A stretch of DNA of 22,427 nt, from positions 1 to 22,427 of the forward strand of contig JAEZTA010000049.1 of the NCBI GenBank assembly GCA_023443765.1. The letters are read 5' to 3'. Under the pieces are notes generated by a model. That model saw only the letters and a list, made by a program, of their open reading frames with translations, had not been told where the DNA came from and made no database searches. The translations under genes were made by a program, and so were the position numbers. The DNA is from Bacteroidota bacterium. GTDB taxonomy: Bacteria > Bacteroidota > Bacteroidia > Bacteroidales > Rikenellaceae. Shown here piece after piece: positions 8,766 to 16,422 of the stretch; the stretch's first letter is position 1; each line of letters starts with the position of its first letter.

Positions 8766-10277
8766 ATGAAATTCACGATCAATAACAACCTCCGCCTGCT
8801 CACCTGCGCGCTGCTGCTCACCGGAGCGGTCTGCTGTTCCAGCGGAAACGGCGACGATCCCACGCCCAACCCGGGACCCGATCCCGCGCCGGCCTCATAC
8901 GACGTTTACTCCTATGTCACCTCGGCCAACGGCAACCGCCTCTTCGCAGAGGAGGGTCTCGATTATTCGAAGGTCTCGATGTCGCCCTACCGGGTGACGA
9001 TCGACCCTGCGACGACCTACCAGACCATCGACGGGTTTGGCCCGGCCATGACCGGCGCTACGTGCTACAACCTGCTGAAGATGTCGCAGGCCGACCGTAC
9101 GGCGATCCTCAAAAAGTGCTTCGACCCCGAGACGGGTGCCGGATTCAGCTTCATCCGCGTGCATATCGGCGGCTCGGACTTCTCGATGGACGAATACACC
9201 TGCTGCGACCAGGAGGGCATCGAGTTCTTCGCCATTCCCGCCATCGAGAAGGAGGGTATTTTCCCCGTTCTGAAGGAGATTCTGGCCATCAACCCCGACA
9301 TCAAGATCATGGGTTCGCCCTGGTCGTGCCCCCGGTGGATGAAGGGCACGGTCGCCGATCCTTCGAAGCCTTATAACTCGTGGACCAGCGGTCGCCTGAA
9401 CCCCGCCTATTACGACGACTATGCCGAATACTTCGTGCAGTGGGTGACTGAGATGGAGGAGAACGGCTTCCCGATCTACGCCATCACGATGCAGAACGAG
9501 CCGCTGAACAAGGGCAATTCGATGTCGCTCTACATGCCGTGGGAGGACCAGCTGGCCTTCGTCAAGAAGCTCGGCCCGGCGTTCCAAAAGGCCGGCATCA
9601 AGACCAAGGTGCTCTGCTACGACCACAACTACAACTACGACAACGTTGCCGGCCAGCAGAACTATCCGCTCAACATCTACGCCGACGGCGATGCGTCGCA
9701 GTGGATCGACGGCTCGGCATGGCACAACTACGGCGGCAACGTCTCCGAACTGGATAACATCCTGCGGGCTGCCCCCGATAAGACGATCTACTTCACCGAG
9801 GCTTCGATCGGCACGTGGAACTACGACTTCGAAAGCTGCGTCATCAACGACTTCGAGTCGATCTTCATGGGGACGCTGAGCCGCATGGGCAAGGGCGTGC
9901 TGCTGTGGAACCTGATGCTCGACGACAAGGGTGCGCCCAACCGTCCCGGAGGCTGCACGACCTGCTACGGCGCCATCGAGATCAGCTCGTCGGACTACAA
10001 GACGCTCAAGTACAACAGCCACTATTACGACCTGGCGCAGTGTGCCAAAGTCATCCAGCCGGGGGCCGTGCGCATCGGTGCATCGGGTTATGCGGCTTCG
10101 GGCCTGAGCTACCTGGCGTTCAGCAACCCCGACGGTTCGAAGGCCTTCATCGCGCTCAACAAGGGCACGGGCGAACAGACCGTCGCCGTGTACGAGAGCG
10201 CCGACCGTTCGTTCAAATACACCATCCCGGCCAAGTCGATCGCCTCGTTCCGCTGGGGTGTCGGGGCCGAAAACTAA
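8766..10277 (+). CDS. GH30 glycoside hydrolase, probable endo-beta-1,6-glucanase
   Basis: This 503-aa protein has a lipoprotein-like signal with Cys23/Cys24 (weak lipobox GAVCC) and an Asp/Pro-rich linker, then a GH30 catalytic barrel with a small beta domain at the end. GH30 landmarks: TIDGFGPAMTGATCYNLL near the barrel start, FSFIRVHIGGSDFS, SPWSCPRWMKG, acid/base Glu245 in ITMQNEP and nucleophile Glu345 in YFTEASIGTW. The family cuts beta-glycosidic bonds with retention. Subfamily GH30_3 contains endo-beta-1,6-glucanases, and this gene's place between SusD and a SusE-like protein beside a GH3 matches the known B. thetaiotaomicron beta-1,6-glucan locus. Glucosylceramidase (GH30_1) or another specificity cannot be excluded by eye. 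It is probably a surface enzyme making oligosaccharides for SusC/D. Confidence 0.88.
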   Translation: MKFTINNNLRLLTCALLLTGAVCCSSGNGDDPTPNPGPDPAPASYDVYSYVTSANGNRLFAEEGLDYSKVSMSPYRVTIDPATTYQTIDGFGPAMTGATCYNLLKMSQADRTAILKKCFDPETGAGFSFIRVHIGGSDFSMDEYTCCDQEGIEFFAIPAIEKEGIFPVLKEILAINPDIKIMGSPWSCPRWMKGTVADPSKPYNSWTSGRLNPAYYDDYAEYFVQWVTEMEENGFPIYAITMQNEPLNKGNSMSLYMPWEDQLAFVKKLGPAFQKAGIKTKVLCYDHNYNYDNVAGQQNYPLNIYADGDASQWIDGSAWHNYGGNVSELDNILRAAPDKTIYFTEASIGTWNYDFESCVINDFESIFMGTLSRMGKGVLLWNLMLDDKGAPNRPGGCTTCYGAIEISSSDYKTLKYNSHYYDLAQCAKVIQPGAVRIGASGYAASGLSYLAFSNPDGSKAFIALNKGTGEQTVAVYESADRSFKYTIPAKSIASFRWGVGAEN

Positions 10278-10296
10278 CCTTTAAAATTCGCAGAAC

Positions 10297-12366
10297 ATGA
10301 AAACGTTGAAATACATTGCCTTGTCGCTGCTCGTCGCGGCCTGCACGACGGCGTGCAAGGACGATCCCGAACTGCTCACCACCGATGTCGGTCCCGAGAT
10401 GACCGTGGTTTCGGCCGATGCGTCGGGTGTCTTCGGCGGCAAGGTCAACTTCGAAGTGACGATGACCGACCGTTATGCACTCTCGACGCTCAAGGCGCAG
10501 GTTTACTTCGACGACGAGATGGTTGCCGAAGAGGTGGTCCGCACCAAGAGCGACGGAACCTACACGGGAGCCGTGACGCTTCCTTTCTACAAGAACGTTC
10601 CCGACGGCGAGGCCACGCTGCGCTTCGTGGGCCAGAACGTCCGCTTCGGAACGACGACCATTGAGCGTTCGCTCCCCGTGTCACGTCCCAAGCCCGCCTA
10701 CCTGAATTTTGTGCTCGATGAGGTCGAGTACCGTATGGAGCCTACGGATAACCCCTACGAATATGCCGTGACGGACGAATTCCCGCAGAAGCCGCAGGGG
10801 TATATCTCGACTCCCGGGCTTGACGACGCAGGTTCGGTGGTGACCTTCGGTTACGACACGGAGACGGCCGGAATCGTCGCCGACTCGACCGATCCGATTC
10901 CCTATGCCAATTCGAATGCGGGGGAGTTCACGATCACCTTCAACCTGCTGACGTTCGAGGGATCGCCCTTCATCAAGCTGCTCTTCGGCGATACCGAGAT
11001 GACGATGCTCGACAAGGACAACTATTACATCGTGACTACGCTGACGCAGAACCAGACTTATTCGCTGACGGGGGTTGCGGACTTCGGCGACTGGAATGTC
11101 GATGTCGACTTCTTCGAACGCAAGGATGCTTCGAAACCCGAAGAGCTGACCTTCCTGCCCATGACGGGTATGTATAAGGTGACGGCCAACTTCAAGCACA
11201 GCTACCTGAAGATCGAGGCCATGAAGTCGTCCACCGACCTGGGCGAACTCAGCGCGGACGGTACGGGCACAGCCATCTGGGTCATCGGCGACGACAATAT
11301 CGGCAAGCCGTCGAAGAAGAACTCCGCCAGCTGGAATCCGGAGAACGGCGGTCTCTGCATGGCCCGTGTCGCGGATAAAAAGTACCAGATCACGCTGGTG
11401 GGCGGAGTTTCGCTCAACGCGTCGGGCTTCAATTTCAAGTTCTTCTGGAAAAAGACCTGGGACCACGGCGAATTCCTCGGCGTCGACCAGCCTACGTTCG
11501 CCCATCCCTATGGCGTGATGACCTCGACCAGCAGCCTGATCAAGATTTCCGATAGCGGCAATGTGGAGGTTGCCACGGATACGACCCTCGACCTGGGCGG
11601 CATCTACCGCTTTACGCTCGACGTTTCGGGCGGCACGATGGCTGCGGTGCTGACCGTCGAGAAGATCGGCGAACAGGAGCTTCCGCCCGCCGACCTCACC
11701 GTCAACGGATCGAAAATGACCCGGGTCGATGTGGACAACTATCAGGTGGACCTCGACCTGACGCAGGGCCAGACGCTGACGCTGGGCGGCGACGATGTCT
11801 TCACGCCGGCGTGGATCGACACGAATTACTTCTCCGTCAACGGGGCGACTGTTACATTCATTCCCGTAGCAGGTCACTACCGCGTGCTGGCAAATATCAC
11901 CGACCGGTTCATCCGCTGCTACCGCCTTACGGCAGACGGCGACTATGCCCGGACGGCGCTGGACGGCTCGGGTGGAATCTGGCTCATGGGCTGGGGCGTA
12001 GGCGCTCCGTCGATGGACTACCAGTGCGGGTTTGAACCGTTCAACAACATCTACTGCCTGCCCGAGGTCGAGCCGAAGAAATACCGGATGACGGGTAAGG
12101 CCGGACCTGAAAAGGGATCTTCGATCGGCGACTATTTCCGCACCGATTACATCTCGATGAAGTATTTCTTTCAACACGGCTGGGCCGACGCCGGCGGCGG
12201 TGAAATGAGTAATCCGACGCTTGCACCCGGTACGGAGGCTTTGCTCAAGGCTGAAGGCAACCTGGAACTCAATGGGGTTCAACTTGAACAGGGCGCGGTT
12301 TACGAACTGACGATCGACCTGAGCACAGGACGCGATAAAGGAATTGTGTCGTTTGTTAAGAAATAA
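10297..12366 (+). CDS. SusE/SusF-like surface glycan-binding lipoprotein
   Basis: This 689-aa lipoprotein has a signal ending at Cys16 (LLVAAC) or, more likely, Cys20 (TTAC). Cys20 is followed by Lys-Asp-Asp, resembling the Bacteroidetes lipoprotein export signal, so surface exposure is likely. An N-terminal Ig-like domain (~25-130) precedes beta-rich modules. Two related segments are seen: TFLPMTGMYKVTANFKHSYL near residue 285, with AIWVIGDDNIGKPS, and TFIPVAGHYRVLANITDRFI near 518, with GIWLMGWGVGAPS. Each runs into a KKY(Q/R)(I/M)T strand. This suggests an internal duplication of ~230 residues. No catalytic motif is evident. It starts 19 nt after GH30 and probably holds polymer near that enzyme. 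I recall DUF5121/DUF5125 domains in such proteins but could not verify them. Confidence 0.82.
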   Translation: MKTLKYIALSLLVAACTTACKDDPELLTTDVGPEMTVVSADASGVFGGKVNFEVTMTDRYALSTLKAQVYFDDEMVAEEVVRTKSDGTYTGAVTLPFYKNVPDGEATLRFVGQNVRFGTTTIERSLPVSRPKPAYLNFVLDEVEYRMEPTDNPYEYAVTDEFPQKPQGYISTPGLDDAGSVVTFGYDTETAGIVADSTDPIPYANSNAGEFTITFNLLTFEGSPFIKLLFGDTEMTMLDKDNYYIVTTLTQNQTYSLTGVADFGDWNVDVDFFERKDASKPEELTFLPMTGMYKVTANFKHSYLKIEAMKSSTDLGELSADGTGTAIWVIGDDNIGKPSKKNSASWNPENGGLCMARVADKKYQITLVGGVSLNASGFNFKFFWKKTWDHGEFLGVDQPTFAHPYGVMTSTSSLIKISDSGNVEVATDTTLDLGGIYRFTLDVSGGTMAAVLTVEKIGEQELPPADLTVNGSKMTRVDVDNYQVDLDLTQGQTLTLGGDDVFTPAWIDTNYFSVNGATVTFIPVAGHYRVLANITDRFIRCYRLTADGDYARTALDGSGGIWLMGWGVGAPSMDYQCGFEPFNNIYCLPEVEPKKYRMTGKAGPEKGSSIGDYFRTDYISMKYFFQHGWADAGGGEMSNPTLAPGTEALLKAEGNLELNGVQLEQGAVYELTIDLSTGRDKGIVSFVKK

Positions 12367-12374
12367 TTGCTAAT

Positions 12375-12424
12375 TTTGCATGCCGGAGTGCGCAGCCTCT
12401 CGACTGTGCACTCCGGCATGCAAA
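12375..12424 (+). promoter_or_regulatory. Long intercistronic hairpin between SusE-like gene and GH3 gene
   Basis: The arms 12375-12395 and 12404-12424 pair over 21 positions (20 Watson-Crick, one G-U) around an 8-nt loop. The stem begins 8 nt after the upstream stop. No T-run follows immediately (the nearest is T5 at 12436-12440), so it is not a textbook terminator. It could attenuate GH3 expression or protect the upstream mRNA end. Confidence 0.75.
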
Positions 12425-12446
12425 CACTACAAATCTTTTTCCCAAA

Positions 12447-14681
12447 ATGAAGAACAGAACATTGATAAAAGGACTTGCTGCGCTGTGCGCATTTGCAGCC
12501 GTCGCCTGCGGCGGCGGACAGCAGTCACAGAGCGGCGTGGCGGTCTACCTCGACGAGTCGCAGCCTATCGAAAAGCGGGTTGAGGACGCCCTCGCGCGTA
12601 TGACGCTCGAAGAGAAGGTCGGCTTGCTGCATGCGCAGTCGAAATTTTCGTCGGCGGGCGTCCAGCGGCTGGGCATCCCCGAGGTGTGGTGCACCGACGG
12701 TCCCCACGGAATCCGCCCCGAAGTGCTGTGGGACGAGTGGGACCAGGCAGGCTGGACCAACGACTCGTGTACGGCTTTCCCCGCGCTGACGTGTCTTGCC
12801 GCGACGTGGAATCCCGCGATGTCGGCCCTTTACGGCAAATCCATCGGCGAGGAGGCGCGCTACCGCGAAAAGGATGTCCTGCTGGGCCCGGGCGTGAATA
12901 TCTACCGTACGCCGCTCAACGGCCGCAATTTCGAGTATATGGGCGAAGACCCCTACCTTTCGTCGCGGATGGTCGTGCCTTATGTGCAGGGCGTTCAGCA
13001 GAACGGCGTGGCGGCCTGTGTGAAGCATTTCGCGCTGAATAACCAGGAGGCTAACCGCCATGGCGTCGATGTCGTGGTCGACGACCGTGCGCTTTACGAA
13101 ATCTACCTCCCCGCGTTCAAAGCCGCGGTGCAGGAGGGCGGTGCGTGGGCCATCATGGGCTCCTATAATAAATACAAGGGCCAGCACTGCTGCCACAACC
13201 AGTACCTGCTGAACGACATCCTGAAACGTGACTGGGGCTTCGATGGCGTGGTCGTCTCCGACTGGGGCGGCGTGCACGACACGAAGCAGGCCGCCGAGAA
13301 CGGGCTCGACATGGAGTTCGGATCGTGGACCAACGGCCTGACCTGGGGCGCCAGCAATGCCTATGACAACTATTACCTGGCTACGCCTTACCTCGAACAG
13401 CTCCGCAAGGGCGAGGCTTCGACCGAGGTGCTCGACAACAAGGCCCGCCGGGTATTGCGCCTGATCTTCCGCACGGCGATGAACTCCCGCAAACCCTTCG
13501 GTTCGCTCAACTCGCCCGAACACACGGCGGCTGCGCGACGCATCGCCGGCGAGGGCATGGTGCTGCTGAAAAACGACAACAAGGTGCTGCCCGTAGACCT
13601 TGCAAAAGCAAAGACGATCGCCGTCGTGGGCGAGAACGCCGTCAAGATGATGACCGTCGGCGGAGGTTCCTCGTCGCTCAAGGTCCGCCACGAATACACG
13701 CCGCTCGAAGGCATCCGTGCCGCTGCGGGCGATAAGGCCGAAGTGATCTACGAACGCGGTTACGTCGGTGACGTAACGGGTGACTACAACGGTGTGAAAA
13801 CGGGTCAGGACCTTTCGGAAAAGCGTTCCGAGGAGGCGTTGATCGCCGATGCCGTGGCCGCGGCCCGCAAGGCCGATGTCGTGATCTTCGTCGGCGGCCT
13901 GAACAAGAGCCCCCACCAGGATAGCGAGGGCGACGACCGCACGCAGTACGGCCTTCCCTATGGGCAGGACCGCGTGATCGAGGCGCTTGCCGAAGCCAAT
14001 CCCAACCTCGCGGTGGTGATCATCTCGGGCAATGCCGTGGCCATGCCGTGGATCGGACGCGTTCCGGCGGTGCTGGAGGCGTGGTTCTCGGGTTCGGAGA
14101 CGGGCAATGCCCTTGCCGACGTGGTCTTCGGTGCGGTGAATCCCTCGGGCAAGCTGCCCTTCACGTTCCCCGTGCGGCTGGAGGACAACAGTGCGCATGC
14201 GCTGGGCGAATACCCCGGTACGGATACGGTACGGTATAACGAGAGCATCTTCGTGGGCTACCGCTGGCACGACAAGGAGGCCCTGAAGCCCCTGTTCGCC
14301 TTCGGCCACGGCCTGAGCTATACCACTTTTGCCGTCGGCAACGTGAAGGCCGACCGCACGACGCTTGCGGCGAACGGCCGCATCCGGGTTTCGGCCGACG
14401 TGACCAACACGGGCGACCGTGCCGGTGCCGAGGTCGTGCAGCTCTATATCGGCGACGAGGAGTCATCGCTGCCGCGTCCGGTGAAGGAGCTGAAAGGTTT
14501 CGAGAAGGTGTCGCTGAACCCCGGCCAGACGCAGACCGTGACATTCGAGATCACGCCCGACATGTTGCAGTACTACGACGATGTCAAGGGCGCGTGGGTT
14601 ACCGAACCGGGAACCTTTACGGCTTACGTGGGCGTCGCTTCGGACGATGTCCGCGGTACGGCCGGGTTTGAACTGAAATAG
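12447..14681 (+). CDS. GH3 beta-glucosidase (periplasmic lipoprotein)
   Basis: GH3 enzymes release glucose from the non-reducing ends of beta-linked oligosaccharides. This 744-aa protein has a signal with candidate acylated Cys21 (FAAVAC), followed by neutral GGGQQ without an acidic export signal, so it is probably periplasmic. The N-terminal barrel contains WCTDGPHGIRPE, NGRNFEYMGEDPYLSSRM, CVKHFALNNQE and nucleophile Asp272 in GVVVSDWGGVHD. The second alpha/beta domain carries the likely acid/base Glu494 in HQDSEGDDRTQYGLP. A fibronectin-III-like C-terminal domain (~620-744) contains FGHGLSYTTF and VTNTGDRAGAEVVQLY. It is full length with no breaks. It is separated from the SusE-like gene by 80 nt holding a strong hairpin, so its level may differ from the rest of the operon. 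Linkage specificity is inferred. Confidence 0.92.
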   Translation: MKNRTLIKGLAALCAFAAVACGGGQQSQSGVAVYLDESQPIEKRVEDALARMTLEEKVGLLHAQSKFSSAGVQRLGIPEVWCTDGPHGIRPEVLWDEWDQAGWTNDSCTAFPALTCLAATWNPAMSALYGKSIGEEARYREKDVLLGPGVNIYRTPLNGRNFEYMGEDPYLSSRMVVPYVQGVQQNGVAACVKHFALNNQEANRHGVDVVVDDRALYEIYLPAFKAAVQEGGAWAIMGSYNKYKGQHCCHNQYLLNDILKRDWGFDGVVVSDWGGVHDTKQAAENGLDMEFGSWTNGLTWGASNAYDNYYLATPYLEQLRKGEASTEVLDNKARRVLRLIFRTAMNSRKPFGSLNSPEHTAAARRIAGEGMVLLKNDNKVLPVDLAKAKTIAVVGENAVKMMTVGGGSSSLKVRHEYTPLEGIRAAAGDKAEVIYERGYVGDVTGDYNGVKTGQDLSEKRSEEALIADAVAAARKADVVIFVGGLNKSPHQDSEGDDRTQYGLPYGQDRVIEALAEANPNLAVVIISGNAVAMPWIGRVPAVLEAWFSGSETGNALADVVFGAVNPSGKLPFTFPVRLEDNSAHALGEYPGTDTVRYNESIFVGYRWHDKEALKPLFAFGHGLSYTTFAVGNVKADRTTLAANGRIRVSADVTNTGDRAGAEVVQLYIGDEESSLPRPVKELKGFEKVSLNPGQTQTVTFEITPDMLQYYDDVKGAWVTEPGTFTAYVGVASDDVRGTAGFELK

Positions 14682-14698
14682 TCCGGTGGACCTTAAAT

Positions 14699-14736
14699 GA
14701 AAAGTCCGCAACCCCGAGGGGTTGCGGACTTCTTTT
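14699..14736. terminator. Bidirectional terminator between GH3 and GNAT genes
   Basis: A perfect 13-bp stem (AAGTCCGCAACCC at 14702-14714 with its complement at 14719-14731) encloses a CGAG tetraloop. An A-rich left flank and CTTTT right flank let it work on both strands. It ends the PUL and the convergent acetyltransferase; its T-run overlaps the latter's stop codon. Confidence 0.9.
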
Positions 14737-15265
14737 ATTCCGTGAGGATGTAATACAGGGCGTGCCGCCGCAGGGGATGCCCCTCGGGCAGGGCGGGGTG
14801 GTTGAACTCCCCGACGCACTCCATGCCGATCTTCTGCATCACGTGCCGGGAACGTTCGTTGCCGACGTAGGTGAAGGCGCTGAGTTCCGGGATACCGAGT
14901 TTCGCGGCGAAGGCCACGCAGGCGCGGGCCGCTTCGGTGGCATAGCCCTGGCCCCAGGCGTCGTAGCGCAGGCGCCAGAGGATTTCGATCTGTCCTTCCA
15001 GTCCGCCGGAGAATTTTACGCGGTGCAGGCCTGTGAATCCCAGTAATTTACCGTCCGAGAGGCGTTCGACGGCGTAAGGCCCGAATCCTTCGGTCGAAAA
15101 TTCGTCGCGGATGCGGTCGAACATCTCAGCCGATTCTTCGGCGGTGAGCGGCGCCGGAAAATACTCCATGACGCGTTCGTCGGCGTTCATGGCAGCAAAT
15201 TCGGGCAGGTCCTTCTCCCGCCATGCGCGCAGCGCGAGGCGGGGCGTTTTGGGTGGGAATATCAT
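14735..15265 (-). CDS. GNAT-family N-acetyltransferase (RimJ/RimL-like)
   Basis: This 176-aa protein is predicted to move an acetyl group from acetyl-CoA to an amine. It starts with the RimJ/RimL-like opening TPRLALRAWREKDLPEFAAM and has LLGFTGLHRVKF and EILWRLRYDAWGQGYATEAA. The latter holds the acetyl-CoA pyrophosphate-binding motif (W-G-Q-G-Y-A-T-E-A). YVGNERSRHVMQKIGMECVG is the typical Asn-x-x-S motif followed by the final helix and strand. Length is normal. The substrate could be a protein N-terminus or a small molecule and cannot be read from sequence. It lies 171 nt downstream of dacA on the same strand. I saw no clear promoter in that gap, so read-through from dacA is possible. Confidence 0.88.
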   Translation of the reverse strand: MIFPPKTPRLALRAWREKDLPEFAAMNADERVMEYFPAPLTAEESAEMFDRIRDEFSTEGFGPYAVERLSDGKLLGFTGLHRVKFSGGLEGQIEILWRLRYDAWGQGYATEAARACVAFAAKLGIPELSAFTYVGNERSRHVMQKIGMECVGEFNHPALPEGHPLRRHALYYILTE

Positions 15266-15436
15266 TGTTGCGTATTTTTCGGAATCTCCGGCCTTTCAGG
15301 TTAAACGGTGAGGCGTAAGCCGGACGATTCCTGTTTTATCGTTATGCCGCCGTCTGGAACCGGCGTTTTATTTTGGGCGGGTTGGTTTTCTGTGGTTCTG
15401 TCGCCCGCTAAAACGAGGCTCTCAGCCCCGCGCAGG

Positions 15437-16237
15437 TTATTCGGCGACCTCCTTTTTCGAGCGTTTGCGCGAATTGATCGTCAGGTAGCGTTGCAGGGTC
15501 TGCTGCAACCGGACGGGGTCGATCCGCTGGCGGATCTCACCGGCCTGGGCGATGGATATTTCGCCCGTCTCCTCCGAGACGACGACGATGATGGCGTCCG
15601 AAATCTCGCTCATGCCGATCGCTGCGCGGTGGCGTGTGCCGAACGACTTGGGTACGTCGCTCTGCGTCACCGGGAGGATGCACTTCGCCGCCACGATCCG
15701 GTCGCCTTCGATCAGTACGGCCCCGTCGTGCAGCGGGGCGTTCTTGAAGAAGATGTTCTTGAGCAGCGCCGTCGAAACCTTGGCGTCGATGGCGATGCCG
15801 CCCTCGGCGATCAGCCGCAGGTCGCTCTGCTGGCCGATGACGATCAGCGCCCCGGTCTTCGATTCGGACATTTCGCGGCAGGCCGTGACGATCGGTACGA
15901 CGTTGGTCTGCACGGTGTCCTCGCCCGTCGAGAAAATGCGGGTGATGAAGTTGAAATGTTTCTGGCGCATGCCGATCATCTGGAGGAAGCGCCGCAGTTC
16001 GGGCTGGAAGACGATGATCAGCGCAATGGCTCCCACCGAGATCAGCTGCCCGAGGATCGTCGACAGCAGTTCCATGTTGAGCGCCCGCACAACCACCCAT
16101 AGCAGGTAGACGGCGATGATTCCCGAGAGAATATACGGTGCATTGGTGCCTTTGGTCATGCGGTATATCCAGTACATGATCACAGCCACCAGGATGATGT
16201 CTATCAGGTCGACGAATGTGAACGGAACGAATCCCAT
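15437..16237 (-). CDS. dacA: Diadenylate cyclase CdaA/DacA (c-di-AMP synthase)
   Basis: This enzyme joins two ATP into cyclic di-AMP at the inner face of the membrane. The 266-aa protein begins with three hydrophobic segments (DIILVAVIMYWIYR; YILSGIIAVYLLWVVV; LISVGAIALIIVFQPELR), then the DAC domain with both catalytic signatures: NAPLHDGAVLIEGDRIVAA (DGA motif) and FGTRHRAAIGMSE (RHR motif). Both look intact, so it should be active. The C-terminal tail is basic (INSRKRSKK). As I recall, dacA often follows folP in Bacteroidetes, but here 185 bp separate it from an OmpH-like gene. It has its own strong promoter candidate. Confidence 0.95.
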   Translation of the reverse strand: MGFVPFTFVDLIDIILVAVIMYWIYRMTKGTNAPYILSGIIAVYLLWVVVRALNMELLSTILGQLISVGAIALIIVFQPELRRFLQMIGMRQKHFNFITRIFSTGEDTVQTNVVPIVTACREMSESKTGALIVIGQQSDLRLIAEGGIAIDAKVSTALLKNIFFKNAPLHDGAVLIEGDRIVAAKCILPVTQSDVPKSFGTRHRAAIGMSEISDAIIVVVSEETGEISIAQAGEIRQRIDPVRLQQTLQRYLTINSRKRSKKEVAE

Positions 16238-16273
16238 CGTGAGTCAGAAAATTTATCAGTTTCAGTTATCCTG

Positions 16274-16305
16274 CAAAGATAATACATGCCGTCTGCAATG
16301 CCAAA
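16274..16305 (-). promoter_or_regulatory. dacA promoter candidate
   Basis: On the minus strand, TTTG (16302-16305), a 20-nt spacer and TATCTTTG (16274-16281) match the Bacteroidetes consensus at every defined position. The leader to the dacA ATG would be about 30 nt. Confidence 0.65.
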
Positions 16306-16345
16306 TTTACGGGGCGTTGCCGGGGCGTCTCTCCGGGCAGCGGTT

Positions 16346-16353
16346 TATCTTTG
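16346..16353 (+). promoter_or_regulatory. Orphan -7 box on the plus strand
   Basis: TATCTTTG followed by CAAATG matches TAnnTTTG exactly, but no TTTG lies at the expected spacing and no plus-strand gene follows. A terminator hairpin begins only ~18 nt downstream. Confidence 0.3.
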
Positions 16354-16362
16354 CAAATGTAG

Positions 16363-16406
16363 TAAAAAAATACCGACTTCCACCCTGTGGGGAAGCCGGT
16401 TTTTTG
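16363..16406. terminator. Bidirectional terminator downstream of the OmpH-like gene
   Basis: ACCG-A-CTTCC (16372-16381) pairs with GGAAG-C-CGGT (16391-16400) with one A/C mismatch. A7 (16364-16370) and T6 (16400-16405) flank it. On the minus strand it ends the OmpH-like gene, whose stop is at 16423. Confidence 0.8.
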
Positions 16407-16422
16407 TTCTCTATGGATGGAA

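Noticed and set aside
10681..12282. 533-aa minus-strand ORF opposite the SusE-like gene
   Set aside because: Same shadow pattern; the plus strand has an intact lipoprotein signal and operon spacing.
12525..14309. 594-aa minus-strand ORF opposite the GH3 gene
   Set aside because: It is a shadow frame from GC-rich codon usage; it is rich in Arg, His and Val with no domain, while the plus frame has all GH3 motifs.
15340..15400. CGCCG/CGGCG hairpin followed by TTTTATTTT on the plus strand between dacA and the acetyltransferase gene
   Set aside because: Only five base pairs, and no plus-strand gene reads into it; it does not face the minus-strand genes.
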